DNA of 64,000 nt from Muricauda sp. SCSIO 65647 (GTDB lineage: Bacteria > Bacteroidota > Bacteroidia > Flavobacteriales > Flavobacteriaceae), in assembly GCF_021534965.1 (NCBI RefSeq), contig NZ_CP091037.1, forward strand, positions 1,900,501 to 1,964,500. The letters run 5' to 3'. This document shows positions 17,982 to 27,484 of this stretch, in pieces. A model generated the notes under the pieces. It saw only the letters and a program-made list of their open reading frames with translations. It had not been told where the DNA came from and made no database searches. Each line of letters starts with the position of its first letter. Position 1 is the first letter of the stretch. Made by a program: the position numbers and the translations under genes.

Positions 17982-19630
17982 CACACTTGGGCTTTAACAT
18001 CGACCGAAGCCAATATACGTTCAACAATCTTTTCTGCATATTCATCACCGTCGAGCCAGTTCAACAAGACATGTTGTTGAAAGCCTTTTCCACCAAAACT
18101 CAAGATCACATATTTGCCACGTACCAGTTCATCAGAGTCAGGTACTTTGAATTGGCCGCTACCATAAACCTTCAATCCTTGTATCCCGGCTTTTGTCACA
18201 AACTCTTCTTGTTTGGTAATAATGTTTCTGGCCCCGTCTTCTTCGTATTTTTTCAAAATTTGCTCGAGGGTCTTTTCAAAATCGGGCTCGACCGCCTCTG
18301 TAAACGAGGTCGCTGTCGCCGCTACCGTGAAGAGGCTCTCTTGGCTGTTGTAGACAAAGGTCTGGGTGCCATCGATCTTTTCTTTTGCTTCTGTCGGGAT
18401 CTCTACTTTTTGTCTGATGAGTACTTGGGGCGTTTCCAATTCTACAGGAGGGAATCCATATGAGCTGCTTACCCACTCACTTTCCAACAATTCTTTTGTA
18501 GGATGCCCCAAAACGGTGTCTTTTACTTCCTTGAAACCAAAATAGGCAATGGAGGCCGCGCCGCTCAAAAGCAAAACTCCCACAAAAATGGCGGCGGCCC
18601 AATAGATTCTTTTTTGGCGTTTTTTTCGGGCAAGCTCTTTGAGATATTCTTCATTCTGAAGTAGTTCTTCCTCTGTGGGCTCTGGTAAGGCCTCTTTGGT
18701 CTTGACCACGATCAATTCGACGGCTTTTCTATCTTGTTCTGCAATGGAAGTCTGTGGTCTTGACCTTGCAAATTTCACCAAGTCGGCAGTTTCGAGTACT
18801 TTCTTGAACTGTTCGATCGTAGCTTCTTCAAGATTGAGCTCTCCAGCATCTTTGAGCATTTCCAATTTATCGATGAGTTGGTTGGTGGTGCTCTCTAGGG
18901 CAGAAACATGTACTTCTTCCTCTAGGTACGATCTTACGATATTGGTCAGTTCAGAATAATACTTTTTGTATTCGTCTTGTATAAGGTATCTCGAATTTTC
19001 TAAGCGTTTCAATTCGAGCAATGCTCTGTCATATGCAGGTAAAAGGGCCTCTTTTTCTTCTTCGGTCAAGGGCTTTTTTCGAAGGAAAAACCAATAGATG
19101 GGGCCACCGATCAGAAGCAACGCCAAAAGAACCCCCAAAATGATCTTTATAATTCGGGCATAATTTTTTTTGACCTCTATCAAGGGCTTGATGTCGTACA
19201 TTTTCTGAGTTAAGGTATCGACAGGTACCGTGGCGACCGCGATTTGAAAAGAATCGGTCAAAAAAGGCTGTTCGTTTATGCCGATTCGCTGTGGTGGTAT
19301 GGTGTACGAACCACTGTCGAACTGCGTCAACGCATAGATGCGCTGAAGCGTCATTCGCTCTTTGTTTCTTGTGGTGTCGATGGTCAGGGCCTCGACCATT
19401 TCAAGGGGCGAAAAGGTTTGGTCTTCAGGAAAATGAACAAGGTCTGTCGAATCGGTCTCCACGGTTATCTTGTACCGAATTTGTTCTCCGATTTTGATGG
19501 AAGTGGTATCGACTTCGGCCTTGACCTTTGATTGTGCAAAAGAAAAATGGGCATGACAAAATAGCAACACTACGGCCAAGGCTTGGGCCAAGGGCGTTGT
19601 AAACATTGTATTTTGTCTGTCACACTTCAT
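17981..19630 (-). CDS. BatD-like membrane protein of the Bat operon
   Basis: About 549 residues. A signal peptide (ending SFAQ) precedes an Ig-like beta domain (VDTTSIKIGEQIRYKITVE, SGSYTIPPQRI), a transmembrane helix at about 160-180, a long cytoplasmic helical region (EEKEALLPAYDRALLELKRLEN), a second membrane helix near 335-360 and an exported C-terminal domain. The gene lies between DUF58 and batA, where a membrane protein of this type is usual. The ATG at 19630 is one base after the DUF58 stop. An upstream in-frame ATG at 19681 would overlap DUF58 by 50 bases and spoil the signal peptide, so I reject it. Function unknown; presumed partner of the vWA proteins. Confidence 0.85.
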   Translation of the reverse strand: MKCDRQNTMFTTPLAQALAVVLLFCHAHFSFAQSKVKAEVDTTSIKIGEQIRYKITVETDSTDLVHFPEDQTFSPLEMVEALTIDTTRNKERMTLQRIYALTQFDSGSYTIPPQRIGINEQPFLTDSFQIAVATVPVDTLTQKMYDIKPLIEVKKNYARIIKIILGVLLALLLIGGPIYWFFLRKKPLTEEEKEALLPAYDRALLELKRLENSRYLIQDEYKKYYSELTNIVRSYLEEEVHVSALESTTNQLIDKLEMLKDAGELNLEEATIEQFKKVLETADLVKFARSRPQTSIAEQDRKAVELIVVKTKEALPEPTEEELLQNEEYLKELARKKRQKRIYWAAAIFVGVLLLSGAASIAYFGFKEVKDTVLGHPTKELLESEWVSSSYGFPPVELETPQVLIRQKVEIPTEAKEKIDGTQTFVYNSQESLFTVAATATSFTEAVEPDFEKTLEQILKKYEEDGARNIITKQEEFVTKAGIQGLKVYGSGQFKVPDSDELVRGKYVILSFGGKGFQQHVLLNWLDGDEYAEKIVERILASVDVKAQV

Positions 19631-19631
19631 T

Positions 19632-20498
19632 TTATCCTCTCTTTTTGAAATAGCCCAGCAATTTTCTAACATAGCTTTCATCTACCCGGCAATGAATGAT
19701 ACCGCTGCCAGATTTGGTGAAAGAATCCACAAAATAATCGACCTTTTCATGATGAAACTTGGTGTAATCTTCACGAACCCTCTTTGATTGGGTATTGATC
19801 AGGCGCACATCGCCCGTTTCGGCGTCCAACAGTTGTACCAGACCCAGGTTCGGAATCGCTTTTTCCCTTTGGTCATAGACCCTGATACCCGTTACATCAT
19901 GTTTGTTGCCCACAATTCGAAGCGTATTGTCATAGTCATCTGAAATGAAATCAGAAAGCACGAATACAATGGCTTTTTTCTTCATCACGTTGGTCAAAAA
20001 CTTGAGTGCCTCGCCAATGTTGGTTCTAGAAGTATTGGGCTTGAATTCTAACAGTTCCCTGATAATTCGCAATACATGGCTTTTTCCCTTTTTTGGGGGA
20101 ATGAAAAGCTCGACTTCTTCAGCAAACAAGATCAAGCCCACCTTGTCATTGTTTTGCATGGCCGAAAAGGCCAAGGTGGCCGATATTTCGGTAATCACCC
20201 CTTTTTTGAACTGATTGTGCGTGCCAAAAAATTCTGAACCGCTGATATCGACCAAAAGCATCATGGTCAATTCACGCTCTTCTTCGAACACTTTGACGAA
20301 AGGTTCGTTGTATCGGGCGGTGACATTCCAATCAATGCTTCGCACATCATCGCCAAATTGATATTGGCGTACCTCACTGAAGGTCATACCGCGACCTTTG
20401 AAAGTCGAATGGTACTCACCCCCAAAGATATGGTCAGACAACCGACGTGTCTTGATTTCTATCTTCCGTACTTTTTTGAGCAGTTCTTTGGTGTCCAT
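19632..20498 (-). CDS. DUF58 family protein (vWA-like)
   Basis: A 288-residue cytoplasmic protein. The DUF58 motif GRGMTFSEVRQYQFGDDVRSIDWNVTAR is at residues 36-62, followed by a vWA-like domain with DISGS (Asp84-Ser88) as the MIDAS start. DUF58 proteins are constant neighbours of MoxR ATPases and are thought to be adaptors or targets of the ATPase. Here the gene lies 68 bases after moxR and directly before the BatD-like gene. Confidence 0.93.
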   Translation of the reverse strand: MDTKELLKKVRKIEIKTRRLSDHIFGGEYHSTFKGRGMTFSEVRQYQFGDDVRSIDWNVTARYNEPFVKVFEEERELTMMLLVDISGSEFFGTHNQFKKGVITEISATLAFSAMQNNDKVGLILFAEEVELFIPPKKGKSHVLRIIRELLEFKPNTSRTNIGEALKFLTNVMKKKAIVFVLSDFISDDYDNTLRIVGNKHDVTGIRVYDQREKAIPNLGLVQLLDAETGDVRLINTQSKRVREDYTKFHHEKVDYFVDSFTKSGSGIIHCRVDESYVRKLLGYFKKRG

Positions 20499-20566
20499 TG
20501 AGGTTCAAGATTAATGCGTACTGGTTCAGTTCTAGGTTGGAACATTGAACACGAAACGATGAAACC

Positions 20567-21568
20567 CTAAGGTACCTCAACCTCGTTCACGATTCTATTG
20601 ATGATTTCCTCTGAAGTGACATTCTCTGCTTCGGCTTCATAAGTGATGCCGATTCGATGGCGCAGCACATCATGCACGACCGCCCTTACATCTTCTGGAA
20701 CCACATACCCTCTTTGTTTGATAAAGGCATAACATTTAGAGGCTATGGCCAAGTTGATGCTACCTCTGGGTGAGGCACCAAAGTTGATGAGGGGCTTAAG
20801 ATTTTCCAATCCGAATTTTTCAGGATATCGTGTCGCGAACACCAGGTCAAGAATGTATTTCTCGATCTTTTCGTCCATATACACCTGTTGCGCCGCTTTT
20901 TGGGCGTCAAGAATCTGCTTAAGCGTAATCACAGGCTTAACTTCGTTCAGGGTACCGTTGAGGTTCTGGCGTATAATCAATTGTTCTTCGGTGAATTTCG
21001 GATAGTCGACAACCGTCTTGAGCATAAAACGGTCAACCTGAGCTTCTGGTAATGGGTAAGTACCCTCTTGCTCGACTGGGTTTTGTGTGGCCATAACCAA
21101 AAAGGGGGCATCGAGCTTAAAAGTTTCATCACCAATGGTCACCTGTTTTTCTTGCATGGCTTCCAAAAGTGCCGACTGCACTTTGGCGGGAGCCCGGTTG
21201 ATCTCATCGGCCAAAACAAAATTGGCGAAAATGGGTCCCTTTTTGATTGAAAAATCGTTTTCCTTTATATTATAGATCAACGTACCGATTACGTCAGCAG
21301 GCAAGAGGTCGGGAGTAAACTGTATTCTACTGAAATCTCCTTTGACCGCTTTCGCCAATGTATTGATGGCCAAGGTCTTGGCCAACCCTGGGACGCCCTC
21401 CAAAAGAATGTGCCCCTGTCCTAAAAGACCTATTAGCAGGCGCTCAACCATCACTTTTTGTCCTACAATGACCTTGTTTATTTCCTGGGTGAGCAGGTTA
21501 ATAAAAGCACTTTCCTTAGCAATTTTCTCGTTCACAGCGCTAATGTCAATAGTAGTATTTTCTTCCAT
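20567..21568 (-). CDS. moxR: MoxR-family AAA+ ATPase
   Basis: A 333-residue AAA+ ATPase. Walker A is GVPGLAKT (58-65), Walker B FVLADEINRAP (about 117-127), and sensor 1 is MATQNPVEQEG. The C-terminal lid contains GASPRGSINLAIASKCYAFI. MoxR proteins are chaperone-like ATPases that activate or assemble vWA-domain proteins. As first gene of the Bat operon it is the likely energy source for BatA/BatB. The 170-base gap to the divergent aldo/keto reductase gene should hold the operon promoter. Confidence 0.95.
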   Translation of the reverse strand: MEENTTIDISAVNEKIAKESAFINLLTQEINKVIVGQKVMVERLLIGLLGQGHILLEGVPGLAKTLAINTLAKAVKGDFSRIQFTPDLLPADVIGTLIYNIKENDFSIKKGPIFANFVLADEINRAPAKVQSALLEAMQEKQVTIGDETFKLDAPFLVMATQNPVEQEGTYPLPEAQVDRFMLKTVVDYPKFTEEQLIIRQNLNGTLNEVKPVITLKQILDAQKAAQQVYMDEKIEKYILDLVFATRYPEKFGLENLKPLINFGASPRGSINLAIASKCYAFIKQRGYVVPEDVRAVVHDVLRHRIGITYEAEAENVTSEEIINRIVNEVEVP

Positions 21569-21738
21569 AAAGATTATTTCGTAACGTTAATCAAATGAGC
21601 ATTTTAAATAGACCGCAAAATGAAGATTTATTTAAAATTGAGCTGTTAATTAATGGTTAAAAATATCACGGAACCCCAAGTTTTATGAAGTATTTAAGGG
21701 ATTAATTTTATATTTTCAAAAGTACCTAAAAACCATTT

Positions 21739-22596
21739 ATGTATTCTAGAATTATTGCAGGAACAATGACATGGGGAAGTTGGGGCAAACAACTTTCCAA
21801 AAAAGAAATGATCGCCATGATGAACCATTGTATTGAGAACGGTATCTCAACCTTTGATCATGCCGATATCTATGGCAATTATGAAAACGAGAGCGAGTTT
21901 GGCAATGCATTTGCCGAGAGCGGTATTGATCGTGAGACCCTACAGCTGATCAGCAAATGTGGTATTCAAATGACCACGGGGCGTGATAACAAGGTAAAAC
22001 ACTATCAATATGACAAAGCCTATATCATATGGTCAGTCGAGCAATCGCTTCAAAAGCTTCGGACTGATTATCTTGATCTGCTGTTGCTGCACCGACCCAG
22101 TCCATTGATTCAACCAGATGAGGTGGCGCAAGCAGTTCAAACCTTATTAAGAGATGGGAAAATCAAGCAATTCGGGGTATCTAACTTTACCCCATCACAG
22201 ATTGCATTGATCGAGACCAGTGTGCCGGTGACCGCTAACCAAGTAGAATTTTCACTGACCCATGTTGATTGTATGTACGATGGAACGTTTGACGATTGCC
22301 TCATCGAAAAAAGAATGGCCATGGCATGGAGCCCTTTGGGAAGCTATTTTAGGGAAAATGATGAAAAAAAGTCAAGACTGGCCAAGATTTTGCCCAAGCT
22401 AGAAGAAAAATACGGGGCCACCACCGATCAGTTGCTACTGGCCTGGTTGCTAAAACATCCCGCAAAGGTGCATCCAGTGGTGGGGACTACCAATAGAGAA
22501 CGACTTTTAAAGGCCAACAAGGCCATAGCACTGAATTTAGAGCTCGAAGATTGGTTCATATTGCTCGAAGCCAGTCAGGGTTATCGCGTACCATAA
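21739..22596 (+). CDS. aldo/keto reductase
   Basis: A 285-residue TIM-barrel NAD(P)H-dependent oxidoreductase. The catalytic tetrad is visible: Asp and Tyr in FDHADIYGNYENE (about 39-46), Lys in LISKCGI and His in LLLLHRPSPL. The phosphate-binding end (AWSPLGSYF, HPVVGTTNRERL) matches the YdhF-like subgroup. The substrate is unknown. It is followed after ten bases by an SDR gene, so two reductases share a transcript. Confidence 0.93.
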   Translation: MYSRIIAGTMTWGSWGKQLSKKEMIAMMNHCIENGISTFDHADIYGNYENESEFGNAFAESGIDRETLQLISKCGIQMTTGRDNKVKHYQYDKAYIIWSVEQSLQKLRTDYLDLLLLHRPSPLIQPDEVAQAVQTLLRDGKIKQFGVSNFTPSQIALIETSVPVTANQVEFSLTHVDCMYDGTFDDCLIEKRMAMAWSPLGSYFRENDEKKSRLAKILPKLEEKYGATTDQLLLAWLLKHPAKVHPVVGTTNRERLLKANKAIALNLELEDWFILLEASQGYRVP

Positions 22597-22606
22597 AATC
22601 GTTGGC

Positions 22607-23362
22607 ATGAAGAAGACAGTATTGATAACCGGAGCGACCAGCGGTATTGGCAAAGCCACGGCAGAACTATTGGCCGAAAAGGGATTCACATTAATCTTAT
22701 GTGGAAGACGGCAAGAACGATTGAATGCACTTCGATCAAAACTTGCAAAAATGGCCAAAGCGACCACTTTGAATTTTGACGTTCGAGATAGGGAAGCGGT
22801 GTTCAAAGCCATTGGCTCTTTGCCAAAAGAATTTTCAACCATTGATGTACTCATCAACAATGCGGGCAATGCACATGGACTTGATGTGATCGACGAGGGA
22901 AATCTAGATGATTGGGACGCCATGCTCGATATCAATGTGAAGGGATTGCTCTATGTATCGAAAGCCATTTTGCCCCAGATGGTCGAACGAAAAACAGGCC
23001 ATATCATCAATATTGGGTCTACGGCCGGGAAGGAAGTATATCCCAAAGGCAATGTGTATTGTGCCAGCAAGCATGCCGTAGATGCGATCAATCAGGGTAT
23101 GCGCATCGATTTGAACGAACATGGCATCAGGGTCGGTGCCATCAATCCCGGTCTGGTTGAAACAGAGTTCAGTGAAGTGCGCTTCAAGGGCGATATCGAA
23201 AAAGCTGGAAAAGTATACCAGGGCTATCAACCTTTAAAACCAGAAGATGTTGCAGAGATTATCCTATTCGCGATTACCCGCCCGCCTCATGTGAACATTG
23301 CCGATTTGGTTGTGATGCCAACCGATCAGGCGAGTTCTACCATAATCAACAAAAAGGCATGA
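22607..23362 (+). CDS. short-chain dehydrogenase/reductase (YdfG-like)
   Basis: A 251-residue Rossmann-fold enzyme. The cofactor motif is TGATSGIG (8-15), followed by LCGRRQERL with Arg residues that favour NADP. NNAGNAHG and the catalytic Ser in NIGSTAG and Tyr-x-x-x-Lys in YCASKHA are intact. The overall sequence is closest in style to YdfG, the NADP-dependent 3-hydroxy-acid/serine dehydrogenase, but the substrate is not certain. The stop overlaps the next start by ATGA. Confidence 0.93.
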   Translation: MKKTVLITGATSGIGKATAELLAEKGFTLILCGRRQERLNALRSKLAKMAKATTLNFDVRDREAVFKAIGSLPKEFSTIDVLINNAGNAHGLDVIDEGNLDDWDAMLDINVKGLLYVSKAILPQMVERKTGHIINIGSTAGKEVYPKGNVYCASKHAVDAINQGMRIDLNEHGIRVGAINPGLVETEFSEVRFKGDIEKAGKVYQGYQPLKPEDVAEIILFAITRPPHVNIADLVVMPTDQASSTIINKKA

Positions 23363-24495
23363 TCAATAAACGACTTCTCGTTAAAAACCTACTGGCCCAT
23401 AATGATGAGAACAGTTTTTATGATAAGAAGCGCTTTATCTCCATTGGTGAAAAAGAAGGAAAGGCCAAATTTCTGAAACACGTTTGTGCGTTGGCGAACA
23501 GCAACCCGAAGAACAACTCATATATTGTGGTGGGGGTTGAAGATGAGAACAATAAGATAATAGGGGTCGATTTCTTTGATGATAGCAAAATACAGAATCT
23601 CGTCAATGCATATTTAGACAACCCACCCATTATCAACTATGAGAATATACACTTTCCAAAACTGCCCGAAGGAAAAGTGGTGGGGCTCGTGACCATTAGG
23701 TCGAACGGCAAAATATGCTCCCTTAGAAAAAACATTTGGAAATATTACGGAGGCGCTGTTTTTTTTAGGGAGGGAAGTATCAGTATGCCGAAAGTCTTTG
23801 ATATTGAACTGAAAGATATCAATGCCAAAATTGTTGGGAGGCTTGAGCAGCATGCCCGAAACAACATTGAACTTACGCTTGACGGCGTCATCGATTTTAT
23901 CAACAACCGACATGCCAATTTGACCAGCCACTACAAGGTCTTCAAAGAACAGTTTGTGGTTTGTTGGGCCGGACATCAAAAAAAGGTCAAGAACCAAGAG
24001 TATTATTCAAGGGTCGATATCGAGCTGATCAACGAGCAGGTAAAATTGTTTTATTCTGCACTTGATGAAATCACAATCGATTACAATGATGATTCTTTCG
24101 CAATTCTAGAGTTTGTTCAACTGGGGCTGGGCAAATTGCAAAAGTACTATCCGTTGGAAGAGGTCATTATCACATTTTCAGAAAACGGCACCTATCAGTT
24201 GAACAGCCAGCTGGTGTTTGATCCTCCCCAATACGAAAAAAAGACACTACACCATATTTTCAATGCCAATCAAGCAGTTTTGGAAAAGCTGAGAAACAAT
24301 ATCGTATTGAACCAAGCTGAAAAAAGAGATTTGGAGCACCTACCCGATACGTTTCTAATATGCTATCTCAATGGGTTTGAAGATTCTAAAGACCATATGG
24401 AAAATGCACGGTCGCTATTGAAAAACGTTGACAAAAAGATTTATCAATCCCTCAAGGAAGCACTCCGAATCATCAGAAAGGTCAATTATAACTAG
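23359..24495 (+). CDS. AlbA_2 (Schlafen-like) putative DNA/RNA-binding protein
   Basis: A 378-residue protein. The N-terminal 150 residues fit the AlbA_2/Schlafen fold: GKAKFLKHVCALANSNPKNNSYIVVGVEDENNKIIGVDFFDD, PEGKVVGLVTI, WKYYGGAVFFREGSISMP. The C-terminal half has no domain I recognise. AlbA_2 proteins are often regulators or defence-related nucleic-acid binders. Here the gene overlaps the SDR by four bases and is surrounded by metabolic genes, so a defence role is not supported by context. It lacks the usual C-terminal winged helix. Confidence 0.75.
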   Translation: MINKRLLVKNLLAHNDENSFYDKKRFISIGEKEGKAKFLKHVCALANSNPKNNSYIVVGVEDENNKIIGVDFFDDSKIQNLVNAYLDNPPIINYENIHFPKLPEGKVVGLVTIRSNGKICSLRKNIWKYYGGAVFFREGSISMPKVFDIELKDINAKIVGRLEQHARNNIELTLDGVIDFINNRHANLTSHYKVFKEQFVVCWAGHQKKVKNQEYYSRVDIELINEQVKLFYSALDEITIDYNDDSFAILEFVQLGLGKLQKYYPLEEVIITFSENGTYQLNSQLVFDPPQYEKKTLHHIFNANQAVLEKLRNNIVLNQAEKRDLEHLPDTFLICYLNGFEDSKDHMENARSLLKNVDKKIYQSLKEALRIIRKVNYN

Positions 24496-24517
24496 ATCAC
24501 CTATCTTCAAACACGCC

Positions 24518-26446
24518 CTACAACTTTTTAAGCCACAGCATTTGATAGGGCTTTAGTTCAATAAAACCACTGTTGACCTCAGATTTTTTGGCGGTGATGA
24601 GGTCATGAAACGCAGAATTGTTGAGATAACCCAGTTTGGCCACCCAACTCCCGTTGATTACCTGTGATGCTTCGTCAAAGTTACAAAGGACCAAAACCCC
24701 CTGTTTATCGACACCGGTTCTTTCAAAGACCAGCACATGCTCGTTGCCGGTATGATGCAATTCTAGGTTATTGCCATCGGCCAGTTCTTTTGTTTTCTTT
24801 CTAATGGAGATAAGTTTTTTGAGGGTGTGGTAAACCTTTGATTGTGGCAGTTTTTTGTTGTGCAGGTGTTCAACCGTTTTCCAGTTGTGTTTTGACCTGT
24901 TTATCCAACGGTTGTCATCTTTTTTGTTCTTATCCTTTAGAAAGGAATAATCATTTAAAGCGGCAATCTCATCTCCGGCATAGATAATGGGCATTCCACC
25001 AAAGGAAAGAATGATTCCGTGCAACATGATTATTTTGTTGACACTGGCTTCAATTAGTTGTGCATCATTTTGCTCTAAGGCTTTTTCAAGTCCCAATAGT
25101 GATGCCGCACTTCCAGAGATTCGCCCATCTCCCGTTTTTGGATTGTACATAAAAAGAACTCCTTTGGCTGGCGACCAATCAAGGTTTTGACAATAATAAT
25201 CGAGTAAAAATTTGCGGTGTCCCTGAGGGTTCCATCCCGACTCGGCAATAAAACGGTCATCTAACCCCAACCCGATATCATCATGACAGCGAATGTAGTT
25301 GACCCATGTACAGTATTCGGGTTTTTGAGGAAGATTGGCCATGCTTTTATAGAGCAATCCTGTTTTTTTGGTAGCAATCGAATTCCATAGCAAAGCCATC
25401 AAAGAGGCATTATAGGCCACTTCACATTCGTTGCCCTCAGTCGGCCCTTGGCCCAAGTACTTGATGATTTCATGGGGTGCGACAATGGCCTCGGCCAAAA
25501 AAAGAGTGCCCGGGGCGACCACTTGCAAGCACATTTTAAAAAGTGAGATAAGGTTGTGGGCTTCGTGCAGGTTTTGGGAAACGGTACCTAGTTTTTTCCA
25601 AAGAAAAGCAAGAGCATCAAAGCGTACGATATCGACCCCGAGATTTACCATTTTGCAGAGGTTCTCGAGCATCTCAAGAAATACTTCAGGGTTGGAGTAA
25701 TTAAGGTCCCATTGATACTCGTTGAAAACGGTCATCACCCATTTCTCCATTTCAGGATCATAGGTGAAATTGCCGGGTGCTTTCTCTGGAAAGACCTCGG
25801 GAAGGCTTTTTTCAAATTCATCGGGTATGGCCCGGTCGTCGTAGATGTAGTAATATTTTTGGTATTTTTTGTTGCCCTGTTTAGCTTTTTTCGCCCAAGG
25901 AAACTCATCAGAGGTATGGTTTACCACAAAATCGAGCATCAAGTACATTTTTTCATCCCGCAGCTTTTCAGATAATTTCAAGAGGTCTTTTTTTGTGCCG
26001 TATCTCTTATCGATTTCATGGTAACTGTTCACGGCATATCCACCATCGTTTTCACCGCTCGGCCGGGTCATTATGGGCATAAGGTGCAAAAAGTTGATGC
26101 CCAAGTCGTTGAAATAGGGAATTTTTTCCAGTATTCCCCTTAGGTCTTTGTTGAAGAGGTCGACATACAATTGCATGCCCGCCATTTGCTCAGATTGGTA
26201 CCAATCGCCCGATTCAATACGTTCAACATCTTGGGTGCGCAATGTTTCGGGTCGCTGGTTGAAAAGCTTTGGGAGTAGGGCAAGTAGCCTTTCAAAATGC
26301 TTTCTATGTATTTTCTTGTCATAAACTGAAAAGAAAAGGTCTTTTATCAAAGTGAGGTTGGTCGCAAAACGTTTTTCAAAAAGCAGTTCAGGATTTTTTT
26401 CTTTCAACGATGAGGAAATCAATCGATGCAGTGCGGCTTGGTTCAT
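24518..26446 (-). CDS. ams: amylosucrase-like GH13 enzyme
   Basis: A 642-residue GH13 protein with the all-helical N-terminal domain that marks amylosucrase (residues 1-90). Catalytic residues are in place: Asp277 in IVRFDALAFLW (nucleophile), Glu319 in LFLAEAIV (acid/base) and His388-Asp389 in YIRCHDDIG. Asp134 in ENDGGY fits the Asp of the sucrose-pocket salt bridge, and DDNRWINR the matching Arg. Amylosucrase splits sucrose and transfers glucose to alpha-glucan, releasing fructose. A fructokinase gene sits one base upstream, which supports sucrose as substrate. No signal peptide is present, so it is cytoplasmic. Confidence 0.9.
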   Translation of the reverse strand: MNQAALHRLISSSLKEKNPELLFEKRFATNLTLIKDLFFSVYDKKIHRKHFERLLALLPKLFNQRPETLRTQDVERIESGDWYQSEQMAGMQLYVDLFNKDLRGILEKIPYFNDLGINFLHLMPIMTRPSGENDGGYAVNSYHEIDKRYGTKKDLLKLSEKLRDEKMYLMLDFVVNHTSDEFPWAKKAKQGNKKYQKYYYIYDDRAIPDEFEKSLPEVFPEKAPGNFTYDPEMEKWVMTVFNEYQWDLNYSNPEVFLEMLENLCKMVNLGVDIVRFDALAFLWKKLGTVSQNLHEAHNLISLFKMCLQVVAPGTLFLAEAIVAPHEIIKYLGQGPTEGNECEVAYNASLMALLWNSIATKKTGLLYKSMANLPQKPEYCTWVNYIRCHDDIGLGLDDRFIAESGWNPQGHRKFLLDYYCQNLDWSPAKGVLFMYNPKTGDGRISGSAASLLGLEKALEQNDAQLIEASVNKIIMLHGIILSFGGMPIIYAGDEIAALNDYSFLKDKNKKDDNRWINRSKHNWKTVEHLHNKKLPQSKVYHTLKKLISIRKKTKELADGNNLELHHTGNEHVLVFERTGVDKQGVLVLCNFDEASQVINGSWVAKLGYLNNSAFHDLITAKKSEVNSGFIELKPYQMLWLKKL

Positions 26447-26447
26447 A

Positions 26448-27392
26448 TCAATCGGTCAGCTGGGATTTTGTCGGTAGTGATACAATGGCTCCAAAAGCAG
26501 TTGTGGTAATGGCCCCGGCCTTGTTGGCCATTTCGACCATATTGCGCAATAGTTCAAAATCGTCTTGAACGACTTCAAAATTTGATAGCTCGGCGATTTG
26601 ATAAAGGAGGCAACCGATGAAGGCATCACCTGCTCCTGTGGTGTCTACTGGCTTTACTTTTATACTGGGCACTATTTCCTTGCGATTGAATGCGCTTAGC
26701 AATGTGCCTTCTTTGCCTAGGGTCACGGTTATTATCTTGGCACCTTCTTCATGAAGTGTGTCACAGGCCTCATCAACATCATTTTTTCCTGAAAGCAGTT
26801 GGGCCTCTTCCAAACTGAATTTGCACAAATGTGATTTTTGAACAAAGGGCAAACACTTTTTGATAAAAGTCTTCTCGTTGTCTTTCCAAAGGTCAGACCT
26901 GAAATTGGGATCAAAACTGATAAACGAGTTTTTGGTCAACGCATCAAAAAGGTAATGGCTATACGCTTTTTCAAGCGGACCACCTAGAAGGGCAGTTGCC
27001 GCACCCAAATGAACCATATTGCCCTCAAACTCTTTTTTGAGGGTCTTGTCGTATTTCAACTCTCTATCGGCACCACGACTAAAAACAAAATCACGTTCGC
27101 CGTCTTCGGCTAAAGAAACAAAGGCCAAAGTAGTAAACACATGGCTGCGTTGGGCAAATGAAATTTCTACATTTTCGTTTTTGAGCACATGTAACAAAAA
27201 ATCACCAAAGGGATCTTTTCCCGTGCACCCCACAAAGGCACTCTTGCCACCTAATTTGGCAATGGCACAAGCGACATTGGCCGGGGCACCGCCCGCTTTT
27301 TTAGTAAATTCGACTGCCTTTGAAAGGTCGTTTCCCTGATTTTCGGCAACAAAGTCGATTAAAAGTTCGCCAATACAAAAAACCTTTGCCAT
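26448..27392 (-). CDS. PfkB-family fructokinase
   Basis: A 314-residue ribokinase-fold sugar kinase. PfkB signature 1 is KKAGGAPANVACAIAKLGG (about 31-49) and signature 2 is DTTGAGDAFIGCLL with the catalytic Asp in GAGD. The Gly/Ala-rich substrate loop suits fructokinase. It is transcribed with the amylosucrase gene that begins after it, and would phosphorylate the fructose that amylosucrase releases. No sucrose transporter is present nearby. Confidence 0.92.
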   Translation of the reverse strand: MAKVFCIGELLIDFVAENQGNDLSKAVEFTKKAGGAPANVACAIAKLGGKSAFVGCTGKDPFGDFLLHVLKNENVEISFAQRSHVFTTLAFVSLAEDGERDFVFSRGADRELKYDKTLKKEFEGNMVHLGAATALLGGPLEKAYSHYLFDALTKNSFISFDPNFRSDLWKDNEKTFIKKCLPFVQKSHLCKFSLEEAQLLSGKNDVDEACDTLHEEGAKIITVTLGKEGTLLSAFNRKEIVPSIKVKPVDTTGAGDAFIGCLLYQIAELSNFEVVQDDFELLRNMVEMANKAGAITTTAFGAIVSLPTKSQLTD

Positions 27393-27461
27393 GTGGTTGT
27401 TTTAGTAATTGGCAAGATAAGCGAAAAAAATGTCCCTTGCCCAAAATCTATAGGGCTAAGG

Positions 27462-27481
27462 AGTCAAAAATAATTTTGACT
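27462..27481. repeat. perfect inverted repeat between nrdJ and the fructokinase gene
   Basis: AGTCAAAA, four bases, then TTTTGACT. It starts just after the nrdJ stop on the minus strand and could act as a weak AT-rich transcript end. There is no clear T tract, so it might instead be an operator for the fructokinase promoter. Confidence 0.4.
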
Positions 27482-27484
27482 TAA

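Noticed and set aside
19631-19681. Upstream start of the BatD-like protein
   Set aside because: It overlaps the DUF58 gene by about 50 bases and displaces the signal peptide; the ATG at 19630 follows the stop at once.
23359-24495. Phage-defence locus around the Schlafen-like protein
   Set aside because: Neighbours are two reductases and sucrose genes; no nuclease, toxin, methylase or integrase is nearby.
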